Assembly: GCF_025602895.1 (NCBI RefSeq) | Contig: NW_026516216.1 | Location: forward strand, 806,001 to 870,000 | Reading direction: 5' to 3' | Source: Polychytrium aggregatum | Taxonomy: Eukaryota > Chytridiomycota > Chytridiomycetes > Polychytriales | DNA: 64,000 nucleotides | Part shown: in pieces, positions 33,135 through 44,956 of the stretch | Numbering within the stretch: the first letter of the stretch is position 1 | Layout: every line of letters starts with the position of its first letter | Translations under genes and position numbers: made by a program | The notes under the pieces: model-generated | The model's input: only the letters and a program-made list of their open reading frames with translations | What the model was told of the DNA's origin: nothing | The model's database searches: none

Positions 33135-36100
33135 CTAATACTCGCCCCCAGCACTGCTGTCCACAATCGTCCATCCTTCGACGCCCTCCGCTTCTCGGCG
33201 GTCTCCAAGCACAGTTTTGCTGGAGTGGCCCTTCCGGAGCGGCTCCAGGAGATAGGTCTGTGCCGCAAGTTCGACCTCATCCAATGTCACAGCAAACAGC
33301 TGCTCCCGGCGACTGAATAGCAGACGTGCGTTCTGGTCAGCTTCCTCGCAAAAGAACCTTGGGCCCCGATGCTACCGAATCGACTCGGTGTGCGCCTACC
33401 TTTGGCGGATGTGGTCCGTCACACCGTACTTGAACAGTGTCATACTCTAGAAACATGGTATAAGAACGAGTTAGACGGTCACCCATCCGTGATCGCTGCT
33501 GGACAAACTGCACCGCTTACTTCGTCACCAGCATTGACAGGGGAGTCGACTTGGGAAAAGATTGACAGCTTGGCTTCATCGAGTTCCTGGTACCGTCGGC
33601 AGCGGTGGATTTAGCCAGCAGATATTCGTGACAAGATGCAACCAAGCAATCAATACGACTGGCGCAGGAGACTGATCCGTGATAGCGATCGTGATTGCAG
33701 CCCACAGCATGGCTAATCCGGCCGATGTGGCCAGCGCCTATGGCCTACGATCGATAGGGCAAACGCCGTGGGAAATGCGCGCCAAACGGCGTTGGACATA
33801 CCCGCTGTCCGAGCGATTTTCTGATATCGACAGCCCAGTTGATCGAGCTTTCGAACGCATCGAGGGTCCGCTTGGCGCCAGGGGGATCACGATACGAGTA
33901 GAAACTGAAGGTGCCGTCAAGAGCCGAGTAGCGGGCGCCGCCGCCATACGCGCCGCCTTTCTCGCGGATCTCTCGGTGCAAGAAGTGGGTCGTCATCAAC
34001 GACGCAAGAATCTGTGTGGCAAGGCAGACGTGAATATGGCGACTCTGATGGTCGTTGGGCTGCGGGACGGCCGATAGCATTCGGCGCACACCCATACCTG
34101 GAGCGATGGCGAGTCTTTGTGGACCAGAGGAACACCGAGGAATGTCTGAGCGGCAAAGTTGATGGGATAGGGCAGGGCAATCAAGGTGTTGCGGTACTTG
34201 GGTACAAACGGGATCTAGACAAGATAGCGATTGAGCGATGTCAGCACGGGGAAGCTGCCGCCTTGTCAAGGCCACGTATTCTTGGGGCATGGCAGGGAGT
34301 GCAGCGCTCGAAAGGAAGCAAGAAGCATCAAACCCAATGGCTCGCGCCTCAATCGAGAAACTTCATCACCTGTGCTCCTGTCCGTTCGAAAGCATTGCTA
34401 TGGAGTTTGAGTCGATCGACAAGCTTGATCAACTGCCGTTCGTGGGTCGGCTGATCTTGAGGACTCAAAACGACAGCCGCACGGCTTGTCTCAGACTCGT
34501 TCAAGACGAATTCAGAGATCCTCTGGGTCGTGGCGCAGAGAGTTGTCGGAATCGGGCTCAGCATCAACACACATGCCCTCACTCGAATCAGCAGCCGATC
34601 AGCCGGGCTTCCGGAGTGTCAATTGCGGGCGAGCGATTTTCTTACCTTGAGAGAATCCGAAACGCCCTGGATGTCCTCCGGCGACTTTGCCGCAAGCGAG
34701 TTCAAGAACTCTGCCTGCGAGAATCCCCCCGTGAGTTCATTCAACCACGATGCTCGGGTCATTGTTGCCTCCGCCCATGACATGGCGATGCCGTGGCCGT
34801 TCTCAACGATGGAGCTGGCATAGTTGCTTTGCGCCAGCCGAATGTTGGTCATGAGTCTCTCGGTGTCATGCCAGTTGGTGTTCTGGATGACTTCACAGAG
34901 AAGATCATACGAGGATGAGATGTTGGAAGAAAGTGACGAAGTTGCCACCAAGATATCCTCATGTGACGTTGTGAGACTTTGCGGGCTAGCGTGCGCCGTG
35001 TACGACGCCTCGATGCCGCCGGTCAGAAGGCGAATCTGCTCGTCCAGCTCGGCAAGCGACTTGTTCGTGGTTCCCGTTTTGCCCAAGGCCTACATTAGTT
35101 TCAAGGGGAGTGTAAAAATGAGAGTCAGTCTCGACGGTGCGATCCGAAACGGAAATTCATGGGTCGACGCTGGTTAATCGCAGTCGAAGAGAGATTGCAT
35201 GTGAGCGCGTGGGTGTGCGAATGTGTGTGGGAGAAGGAGAGGACGCTTACCATGCAAAACAACGGCAGGTACGATTTGAGCTCTTCGGGAAGGCGCAAAA
35301 GCGACTTTGCGAGATTCACATATGAAACCCTGTTGGTGTCGGTTGTCCGCCACTGCACAGGGAGTCCTGCCACACTCGCATGTTTGGGGGGGTACGTTTT
35401 GCCCTGGGGTGAGATGTCCTTGACGGTCAAGGTCGGCAGACATGATAGATCTATGCGAACGATGAGTCAGTAAACAGAGTTCCCCGGACCAAAAACCACC
35501 TGGGCACAACAGACCAGCGAATCTGTCAAATATCATGCACGAACACGGCCTCCAGAGCGGTTTACCTTCGGTTTCTTCTTGCTTCTTGAGCAGCTCAATT
35601 CCGTCGCTGTATATCTGTGCTTTGTCGGCCTTGGTCAAGGCTGCAAGCTTTCTTTCCAGGCGATTGGCCTCTTCTTGCTCCTGCTCATCGACGAACGACT
35701 CCTCGGGTTGCTGTGTTTCGGCGACACATACCAATATGGTTATACACAGGTGCTCGGGCATGCAGGAATGCTTACATCAAGTCCAAACAGTCGTCCAGCA
35801 GATAATATTGCGTGGCAAGGGCATACCATGACCAAGGTGAGGCGATGAGGGTTGTCGATGAAATATCGGCGGATCCTACTCTCAAAGAAACCCGGTGTCG
35901 CGGCCTCGCGCCGGAGTTGATCGATATACTGGAGAGCGGGTGCACAAGTAGCGGGTGCGCAGGGGGTGGATTGACATGGTAGATATCGAGATAGACGGGG
36001 GCGACGCTGTTAGAGACCGCAGAAACATCGTCTCCAGAGAGCGATTTGTGGGGGGGTTCTCACCTTTGAAAATTCCATAGCCTCGATGGGATCGCCACCA

Positions 36101-38792
36101 TGAATCCAGTGTCCGATGATCGCCTGCGCCAATCCCATGCCAAAGTTGGCGGTGCGCTGGAGTCGGCGAGATGCGTAAGCACACAGCCAAGCCAAACTCG
36201 GTCTCGACGAGTACCAATGAGCAGCTTGCTTACGTGCTTCAAGCCAAGTTCCATCTGGTGGATAACGCTCTCGACGCGATGGGCATCGAATCCGTGCTGA
36301 GCGGCATCTGCAAGGGTGTTTTGGATAGCATCTTCAACCTAGAGCCCAGAGGGTATTGGCGGCACGTTGAAAGTATTAATGGGAGGCTCAAAGCATACGC
36401 ACATGGCGCTCAACAAGAAGCTTACCCTCGGAGCGTCTTCCGACCGGATCCCTTGCAGCCCAAACGAAACCTTGGCCAGTCTGCATGCTCAGCCATCCAA
36501 CATATTAGAAACTCGCAACTATCTGTCCGTGAGCCTGCGAAAGATTGAAACCTGGACAAGCTAGCAGGAAAACTGGCACAGAGGGGAGAACGAAGCCAGT
36601 TGTTCTTTGACATCGTCTACCTGGCAGTCGAATCGTATCCGCTTCCCATCACGTAGTCGGTGCCGAGATCGGATTCAATCAAGGACTTGTACATGGGCGA
36701 GGCCGCCCCTTCAGTGAGCAACGAACAGATAACTCGCAGGACGAAAGTCTCAAAGATGTCCTGGTATCGCAAATGAGACCGATGAGTACGAGCACTACGA
36801 TCCCAAGTGCGCTGGAAGTTTGGAGGTTGGCATGCTGGCTCAAACCTACGTTCGAGTCGTTCACCAGATACGAAATGGCCACCTTTGACTCGCGTCCATC
36901 GATGGCCACTAGGTCGCGTCAAGCCCAGATATTGCATTTGTTAGATAGGTCGATGTCCTCTTGCAGCCACATGTTTAGTACTGAAGGAATGCGCCGATCT
37001 CAAGCCATGCCTCACATACAGGCATCTGGTACACTGGAAACTATCATTTTTCTTGGCTTAGACCACCGTTCGGTATCATTCAGCTGCTCGGGCTGGATCT
37101 TTTCGAAGACCGAGATCGAAGCATCGATTTTGGAGAGGTGATCGACCAATGGGAACGTGCCTGGTATGAAACGCACAGGGACAGGTCAGGTCGACCCTTG
37201 CAAGAGCCGAAGCTCAACAGCTCCGACAGTTTGATATAAAGCGCCCCTTACCATAAGTGAAGAATTTGGCGTTGCTTGGGTGATAGTTTTTGTGGTGGAA
37301 ATCGACTAGCTGCTCATGGGTCAGATCGGTGATCTCAATAGGATCTCCTCCGCTGACGGTGGAGTATGTGGTACTGGGATACATGTACTGCTGTAGACGC
37401 TGAGCAAAGAGTGAATTCATATCCGACTAGAGAGCACAGGTTTTGAAGCAGCGTGCACAAGAGTCGGCGTAGATTTGGATTTGGATTTGGATTTGGATTT
37501 GGATTTGGATTTGGATTTGGATTTGGATTTGGATTTGGATTGGTCGTTAGTATGTGCGAGTACAGGGCTGCTCGACAGGGGCGCGGAGGGTCGTACGATT
37601 CAGTAGACGAGGTGTACTGCTCGCCAGCCCAACGGCTGCATCTGCTGACTACGATCCCCCACCAGTGCTCCTTTCATTTCGTTGTACACGACACCCTTGA
37701 ACACGATGGGAGTACTGGCATCTGTGAGCATCGTGCGCGGCAGTATCGCGGGTATCAGTATCGAGAGTCTCAGCATCTGGAAAAGAGCGCCATCTTGAGC
37801 ATCACCAAGTCTGACTGAACGTCTCACCTCGAGGGTCTTGATGCTCCAAGCGCCATCCCTCTTGTCTGAGAAAAAAAAAAAGGCGAATCATAGCGTCAGC
37901 TAGCTTCCACCGTAATCCACACCTGACCAGCGTAAGCCAAGTGCCAGCGAAACTCTGGACTGAGACCGTGAACACGGGGCTTACTAGCCGTCCCCACCGC
38001 AAACGAGAGCAACAAAGCAGACTAGACGGCGTACAGGAAATCAAACTTTTGAAGTCGAGGGGCCAGAGTTGAGTCCATGTACACATCCATCAGGTTGTAA
38101 AAGTCGGTTTTGTTTTCCGTCGAGAATGGATATATGGTCACATCCGAGCCTAAGCCATTCCAAGGATGCAGCAGGTTCGTTGGTCAGGATGGAGTCGCCA
38201 GCCGGGGCTCTGGTGGACATCTATGGAATGTCTTGCACACATGTGCACCGCCCGCACATAAATCTGCAGCATCCAGACCAGTCATCGCATTCATGAACGT
38301 CGCCATGGATCTGTTGAGCATTTTGAAGAAAGGATCGCGGACGGGATACTTTTCGCTGCCACAGAGCGTAGTATGCTCAAGAATATGCGGGACACCGGTG
38401 CTGTCCCTTGGCGCCGTCTGGAAAGCGACACTGATGATTCCAATGAATGGATATGCCGTTATCAGCCATTTATACTACTGGAGGTCGACGATGCTATCGA
38501 CGATGCTATCGACTACGCTATCAATGATGCCATCGAGGGTACCTAAACACATTGTTGGCATCGTCCTTGAAAACATGGAGGTAGTCGGCATTGGTTTTGA
38601 TGTGTTTCAATCGCACGGCCACCTGATCAAAGTCTGGAATCGGCTTGACCTGGATAAATTGTGGAACATCAGGGCGACACGCAGCTGACGATACATGCTC
38701 GTTTGCCAAGCGATCTGAGACGTTTGGTCGGTACAAGTCCGCTGCGGCTGTTCCGAGGCATCCGTGTCTGTACCTGCACAACCCTAAAGCCA
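33135..38792 (-). CDS. CYM1: Presequence protease Cym1/PreP (M16C metallopeptidase)
   Basis: Matrix zinc protease that degrades cleaved presequences and small peptides. The start at 38792 gives [19 protein letters not shown], a plausible mitochondrial presequence, then [20 protein letters not shown]. The inverted zinc motif is intact: [20 protein letters not shown] at about 38350-38420. Further blocks are [91 protein letters not shown] and [17 protein letters not shown]. The C-terminus is [11 protein letters not shown], then a last exon ending [12 protein letters not shown] with its stop at 33135. The gene has many short exons over 5.7 kb; not all boundaries were resolved between 34000 and 37200. 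It is divergent from SYG1. Confidence 0.92.
37472..37537. repeat. GATTTG hexanucleotide repeat in a CYM1 intron
   Basis: Eleven perfect GATTTG units lie between the exon encoding [14 protein letters not shown] and the exon encoding VVYNEMKG. On the transcribed strand the repeat reads CAAATC, so it contributes a pyrimidine/A tract inside the intron. Confidence 0.95.
38487..38534. repeat. 12-bp tandem repeat in the first CYM1 intron
   Basis: Four copies of a GACGATGCTATC unit, two perfect and two diverged, lie next to the exon encoding the N-terminal [10 protein letters not shown] block. Confidence 0.8.
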
Positions 38793-39148
38793 TGGACAAC
38801 TCGACCGACTTGGAATTGCTCCAGCTCTGGGAACAATCGGTAAACTGTGGTCAGGGCCGGTCGGCAAATGCTGTGCTGGTTCAGGCCGGCACGAGCCGCA
38901 GCAATCGACACAGCGATCCACAGCGAGAGGACATTTACGATTCTGGGCCAAGGTCGAGAGGGGAGAGCGTGGGGTACAGGAGCGAAGACTTGAACGCAGC
39001 GCAGACACCGTCCGTCGCGAAAGCAGCGGGGCAAAATGCTTGGATGCCAGATGGATCATGGTGGATTGGCACCGGCGCAGGCAGAAGACGATCGCGGCTG
39101 CGGGATCAAGATGGTTGCAATGAAAACCCTCCAGCCATGACACTGGCC

Positions 39149-39184
<36 letters not shown>

Positions 39185-39394
39185 CTCGGCAAGGGCCGTG
39201 CGCAGCCGCCACAGCCAGGCTGGCGCTCGTGCCGCGCTCGTGCCACACCGCCGCCGCCGTGCAATCCGACCAATCACAGCCCGCCCGCCAGACACAAACC
39301 AGCCCCGAGCAGCCCCAAGTACTTCCGAACCTCCTCTGCCCCTTCGTATGCCCATCTCCTGCAACACGTGCGAAAGTCGTCCGTCGGGGCCAGG
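38793..39394. promoter_or_regulatory. Divergent promoter region of CYM1 and SYG1 with a CT tract
   Basis: These 602 bp lie between the two start codons. A perfect CT dinucleotide run occupies 39151-39181, and ATTGG/CCAAT boxes occur near 39064 and 39270. The plus-strand frame over 38645-39394 is open but of low complexity and has no family match. Confidence 0.5.
39151..39181. repeat. CT dinucleotide microsatellite
   Basis: About 15 CT units lie in the promoter side of SYG1. GA/CT tracts are common nucleosome-depleting promoter elements in other eukaryotes; that role here is an inference. Confidence 0.9.
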
Positions 39395-42300
39395 ATGAAG
39401 TTTGGGCAATATCTCCTCGAGAACGCCGTGCCAGGTGCGAGAGGAATCGGGAAGGAGAGACGTCATCCGCATGTCCATGTTCGTCCCGGAGCTTGCGGCG
39501 AGTCGGGTTGAAGCCAAGCCCGGAACCAAGCTTCGTAACGAATGCAGTCCACCCTGTGGAAGGGGGTCAGCGATCGGGACCTCGCCTGGCCCAGATTTGG
39601 GATAACGGCGGACACTGAGCCCGTCGTTTCAATTCGGCTCTTTCCAAAAGAATGGCAGCACAAATACATCGACTATCGGGTTCTGAAGAAGGCCATCAAG
39701 AAGATTGAGGCACGAAAGCAACAAGAGGCCCATATCCGCAAGGACGAATACGCCCCGCAAAAAATCGGCAACACTGGCGACAACGATGACGATGGCGAGG
39801 AAATGGACGAGCAGATGGGCGAGCCCGTCGGCTCGATCCCCATGGGCGAACGCATCGAAATCCACATCAACGATGGCTCGGCGCTGGGCAGCCAGCGCGA
39901 TGACTCGGCAGAGAGCAGCAGCGGTGACCTTGCGGTGCCTCTGCGGCGGAAATCATTCAAGTCGCAGCTTCCAGAGCAGTCTTCCAACTCCCTCAAGTTC
40001 TTCTTCAAGAAGCGCCGTCGCAGCTTGATAAAAGGTACGAGGATAATGCGCATTCCTTCTTCAACACAGGATTGGCTGGTCGGCGGATAAGCCTTGAACA
40101 AAGATCCAGCCAACGGGGAGTCGCCTAACGAACGCCCGCAAACCTCCGTCACAACCGATCCAAATAGAGACAGAGTATTTCCCTGACTTTCTCGAAACCG
40201 CAAACGAAGAAGAGGTGCTCTTCTTTGCGATGCTCAACCAAGAGGTTCAGAAAGCAAATCAATTCTACGAGGGTAAGCGCCTCTGTGCCACCTCACACAT
40301 TTTCCTGGATTCGCCCCGATGCATTTCGCACCAAAGAGTATCACAAGTGCGAGCATGGTATCCTGCGATTGTCACATTTGTATAATACTGGGTGGGCTGC
40401 CAAAAGCACAATCCCCCATGAGATCTAGCCCCGTGAACCGCTCCACCACATCCGTCAACTCCATCATTTCCATTACCCACAGAAAAGCTGCAGGAAGCAA
40501 ACCGGCGCTTCGAAGAGCTTCAAGAGCAGTGCAAGGCGGTCACAAACTACCAATTTAACGTGGGTGAAGGGCTCTGCCTGCGTCGGCACATATCCGCCGT
40601 ACCCTCGCTTTCCCAGACGGCGTCGCCTTCTTGACCAACGCCGCACGGACTTGGACTGATGGAAATATCGGGCTAATATCTGCCAACATCGGGCCACATG
40701 GTGCGAATTGTGGTATATGGCGTGCTGTCTGAATCTCTAGCAATGGGATAGCGCCAGTGCTTTGCTCGAGAGCGAATTCAAGACACTCAAGAACAAGCTT
40801 GTCACAAAGATTGACTCAGTTATAAAGCCTCGGCAAGGCAGCTCTTCTCAAGGGGAGTCGTCACAGATCCGAACCCACCTCGAACTGCCTCAGTCCTTCA
40901 CCGAGACGGATATATCGCAAGAGTATGTGCCGGTCAGCAAGAACATCAAAGCCAAGCTAACGTCAGCCATCCTCGAGTACTATCGGTTTCTTGAGCTCAT
41001 CAAGAACTTCAAGGTAAGACCGTGAAATGCCTTCCAGCATTCCCTTTCTCGTCCCAAGAGCCGCCCTTATTATGATCTCGTATGGATCGTTTCGATAGAC
41101 TGACGTTGGCTGTTTCGATCCCAGACAATGTGTGTCACGGCCGTGTACAAAATCATGAAGGTATGGCCGTCAGTGTCTGTGGTCGGTCCTGATGATGGTC
41201 TGTCTGCTCGTTGCCTCACACGTCCGGTACCTTTTGCAGAAATTCGACAAAGTTTCTTCACCAGCGACCCAGCTCTATATCCCGACAGTCGAGCATCTCT
41301 CGCTATTTGAAAAGTCGTCGGAGAAGATCGATGGCCTGATGACTAAAATTGAAAACGTGTTCAGCGACTGTCTTTTAAGCGGCGACAGGTGCGTGCTTTG
41401 TTTATGACTGAGTCTGCGGCAAGCGACCTGCGGTATTTCAGTGCACCAAGGCGCATCCGGCCCTCGCCCCATCCCAAAATCATGTCGCATCCGAGACCTG
41501 TCGCTAATCATATTACTGCACACAGGAAACTAGCCATGAAGAAGCTGCGCATTCCTGACTTGGCCCACCAGGTGCGGTGCGGCGTCTCTTGTTCAGCCGA
41601 GATCGACGGTGCTATCACGAAGCGGGGTGGCGTGGGGCAGATCGATATTGTGTTGAGATACGCCGCACTGCAACCCGTGGCACTAACCCCGCACCTTCCC
41701 GCTTTCATAGACTCATCACTTTGTGACCTGGCGCAGTGGGTTTTTCCTTGGCCTGTCGTTACCACCGATCGTTGCCACGATTCGAGCAATCTGGAGCCTT
41801 CCGGATATTGGCAGCCTCGATATGATGCTCCTGCAGATCTATGCTGGATTCAGGTGGGTCTTGAGCAGCACCATCGATGGAACCCAGTCCCGATTCTGCG
41901 TTAACGCATGTGTGTTTCGAATACGCCCACAGCATCCCCATTCTGTTTCTCTTCTTGTTTGCGCTCAACTTGATTATATGGCAAAAGTATCATATCAACT
42001 ATGTCTTTATCTTCGAGTTCGATCCCAGAGGTAGGCTTACGAGCGACATACATGGACGCCATGTCAGGACCTTTGCCACGGGAGCCCTTGGCATCTCCAG
42101 CCATGACAGCAGACTGCAGCCGATGTAGATCCCGCTCCCAGAAGGACAACTGATCCTGTAGATCCGATTTGCAGATCATCTCAGCCCCCACCAGTTCTCC
42201 GAGTTCGGCTCCTTCCTGATCCTTCTCTTCAGGTAAGCAGCGAAACAGCTTGTTGTCGATTAGAGTCTCGATGCCCTCATGCGCATCGCGCAATACGATG

Positions 42301-44506
42301 ATCTGAGTCGCCATTCCTTCCAGCTGCGCACTCTATCTATCTCTGGTCGACAACTTTTTCCCTGGCATCGAAGTACAGCTCTATCCGATCGTGAGTTCCA
42401 CGTTTCCTGTCTTGCGCAACACAGCACTATCGACTGGGGGGGGGGCATGCAACAGTCAATTATCTGACTGGACATTTGCTCAAATGGTGGCTCGGATTCA
42501 GTGTCTAAGAGCCGCCATGCATCGTACAACGCTCTTACTTGCAGTTTCTCGGTTCCTTTTCATTCTGCAGATTTTGTGTGCCGTCATATTGCTCTTGATG
42601 AGCAACCCATTCAAGTTTTTCTACCGCAGCTCGCGCTTTTGGTTGATGCGATCGATTGGAAGGATAATTACCTCGGGCGTCTGGAAAGTCGAGTTTCGAG
42701 GTGGATATCGAGCCAAGCCCAACAAACCTGTCCGCTCGCCTGTGTGTATTTCTGATCGTGCTCTTTCTGTATGGCTCCTCGGCGACAGACTTTTTCATCT
42801 GCGATCTCCTCAGTTCTATGGTAAGCGATCCATCGCCAGGATTTATTGAATCCAAGTGTCACACGAGGCAGATCGGTCACAGTCACTAACCACCTCCCGA
42901 TGTCACAGACCTACTCTTTTGTGGCGCTGGAGCTGATGGCGTGCCTGATTATCAACAACCCCTTCGACACCAATGGTGGGTTTGCGGATCAAAAAATAGG
43001 TTCTATCAGCCAATCTTCGTTTGTCGGATGTGAGCGCATGCTAACCGGCCATCTATCTTCGGAGCAGCAAGTACCTGCGATCTATCGACATCGTACATCG
43101 TGCCGATCATTGCGGGCCTCCCAAGCTTCTGGCGACTGATTCAGTGCATACGCAGTAAGTGGAAAAGTAAACAAACAGCTGAATTACTTGGCCTCATCGA
43201 CGCAGCCTTGAGTGGTGTCTCCACACTTCCATATCCAAATATGCTCCTGGGGCGGTTGCTCCCCAAGTATTGATTGGGCCGAGACGTCGTTTGCAGGATA
43301 TTACGACAACTCGTTTGCTAGACCGCATCTGCTGAACGGCATCAAGTATTTGCTATCGCTCTCTGTGATCATTTTGTCTGCAGTCAGCAAGATCCAGAAC
43401 AGCATAGCCATCCGAATTCTGTGGATAAGTAAGTTGCGCCAGCCAAGAAAATGCACCACGCTACACCAGCGATCCCGTCACGGATTTCAGCTCTCACCAT
43501 GATATTGCTTCGCCCTGCGTTATTGGCGTGATCGGCGACACCAGTTTTTGCAAGCATCACCACCATTTATGCCTACGTTTGGGATACAACCTTTGATTTC
43601 AATCTTTTGCAACGCAAATACGGATATTTGCGAGAGGAGCTCGTAAGTAGTGAGGTGACTGCATCTCTGTAGAGTCGATCGCTGTAGCTTGGGCTGTGGG
43701 GCAAGACCGCTCAAGCTCGGTGGCTAATGCTTGATGATGGGGACATTTGTTTCGTCCTCGCCATGTAACCCCCAGGTGTACCCATGGAAGGCCTTCTACT
43801 ACTTTGCAATTGTGAGCAACTTTATTCTCAGAATGACGTGGATCATCACGATTTCCCCAAACAACTGGGGCATATTCTGGGACAGCAAGCTGCTTATTTA
43901 CTTCTTGGCTATTCTCGAGCTATTCCGGTACGGACCAAGGATGAGTTGTGATGAAGCGGGCGCAGCCGGCGGCGTGGTATTGCAGAGGAAATGTACATAT
44001 CGAGAGACTAACCTTGGAGTTCGCTCATCAGTCGGTTCCAGTGGAATTTGATTCGTATGGTAGGTCAAGGGGGATCGGCCCGTCGGTGTTCTCTTGCGGC
44101 ATTGCTGAGTGCCATGAGCTTCGCGGCCTCGTTTTAAATGCGGACTCATCGCTGCCGTTCATAGGAAAATGAACATACCAGCAACATTGGAAACTTTAGA
44201 GCAACCAAGGGTGAGACTTTTGTGCAGAAGCCTGCATCACATGGTCGCCGATTCGCAGTAGACAGCGTCCGGTCGAGCCGAGAGCTTTAGTTTTATTGGC
44301 TGGACGATGGGACTTATATGCAGCGATGATGCAACACAGACATTCCTCTCCCGTTCCGAAGACGCATGGCGCCCCAGCCACCCTCTGCTGTGGAAGACAC
44401 CGAGGAGCCAAAGGAGTCTATTGCTGAGAGATCAGAAACTCGCAAGTACCGCCTGTTGGATGAAAAGCCTCGCGCCGAGCCTGTCCCTGATCTGAATCTA
44501 TCCTAG
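39395..44506 (+). CDS. SPX-EXS protein, SYG1/XPR1 phosphate-exporter family
   Basis: Twenty-two exons close in frame to 804 residues. Exon 1 (39395-39434) gives MKFGQYLLENAVP. Exon 2 starts at 39651 with EWQHKYIDYRVLKKAIKKI and continues through an acidic linker to FFKKRRRSLIK. The SPX domain then shows YFPDFLETANEEEVLFFAML and KKFDKVSSPATQLYIPTVEH, with lysine clusters expected to bind inositol pyrophosphates. The EXS half has TWRSGFFLGLSLPPIVATIR, IPILFLFLFALNLIIWQKYH, NPFKFFYRSSRFWLMRSIGR, VEFRDFFICDLLSSM, PSFWRLIQCIRRYYDNSFAR, HLLNGIKYLLSLS, IYAYVWDTTFDFNLLQRKYG, RRFQWNLIRMENEHTSNIGN and FRATKGDIPLPF. XPR1 exports phosphate in animals; SYG1 in yeast is implicated in phosphate export. Several exons are very short (28, 32, 36, 40 and 46 nt). 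The stop is at 44504-44506. Confidence 0.95.
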
Positions 44507-44956
44507 AGCCGAAAAGTACCCGATAACACTATGCAAAGTCTCAGAACCACACTCAGTATCCTTCCATTTGACATGGAATATTAAAAGCTACCTCCGATAT
44601 GACTGTACCGTTCCCAGCCCTTTCCGTATGAGCTGCAATGTTGCTCCGGCAGACACAGAATATCGCATTGTATACAAGAGATTTCATCTTTGTCTACTGA
44701 ATGGAATATACAGGAGCCATGATTCACAGAGTGGTCAACTGTGCTACAAGCGTAGACATTACTCGAGGCGGTCGAGCTGCCCGGTTGCGAATGCCACCCG
44801 CTTTGGCAACTGGGGCATATGGGAAGGGCATATCAGCAGAAGGAGAAGGAAGCTTGAGCCGACAGCATCACAATGTAACGTCCATCCGATTGCTCATGGA
44901 GCACATGTCCCGACCCGGATTCAGCCGTTAGCTCTCTTTTGGATACAGCTGCTCAC
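44507..44956. other. Convergent intergenic region
   Basis: About 450 bp lie between the converging SYG1 and ERT1-like genes. Nothing with coding or repeat character was recognised. Confidence 0.5.

Noticed and set aside
37453-37818. Gly-Phe repeat protein on the plus strand (GFGFGF...).
   Set aside because: It is produced by the GATTTG repeat lying in a minus-strand CYM1 intron. No other coding support was seen.
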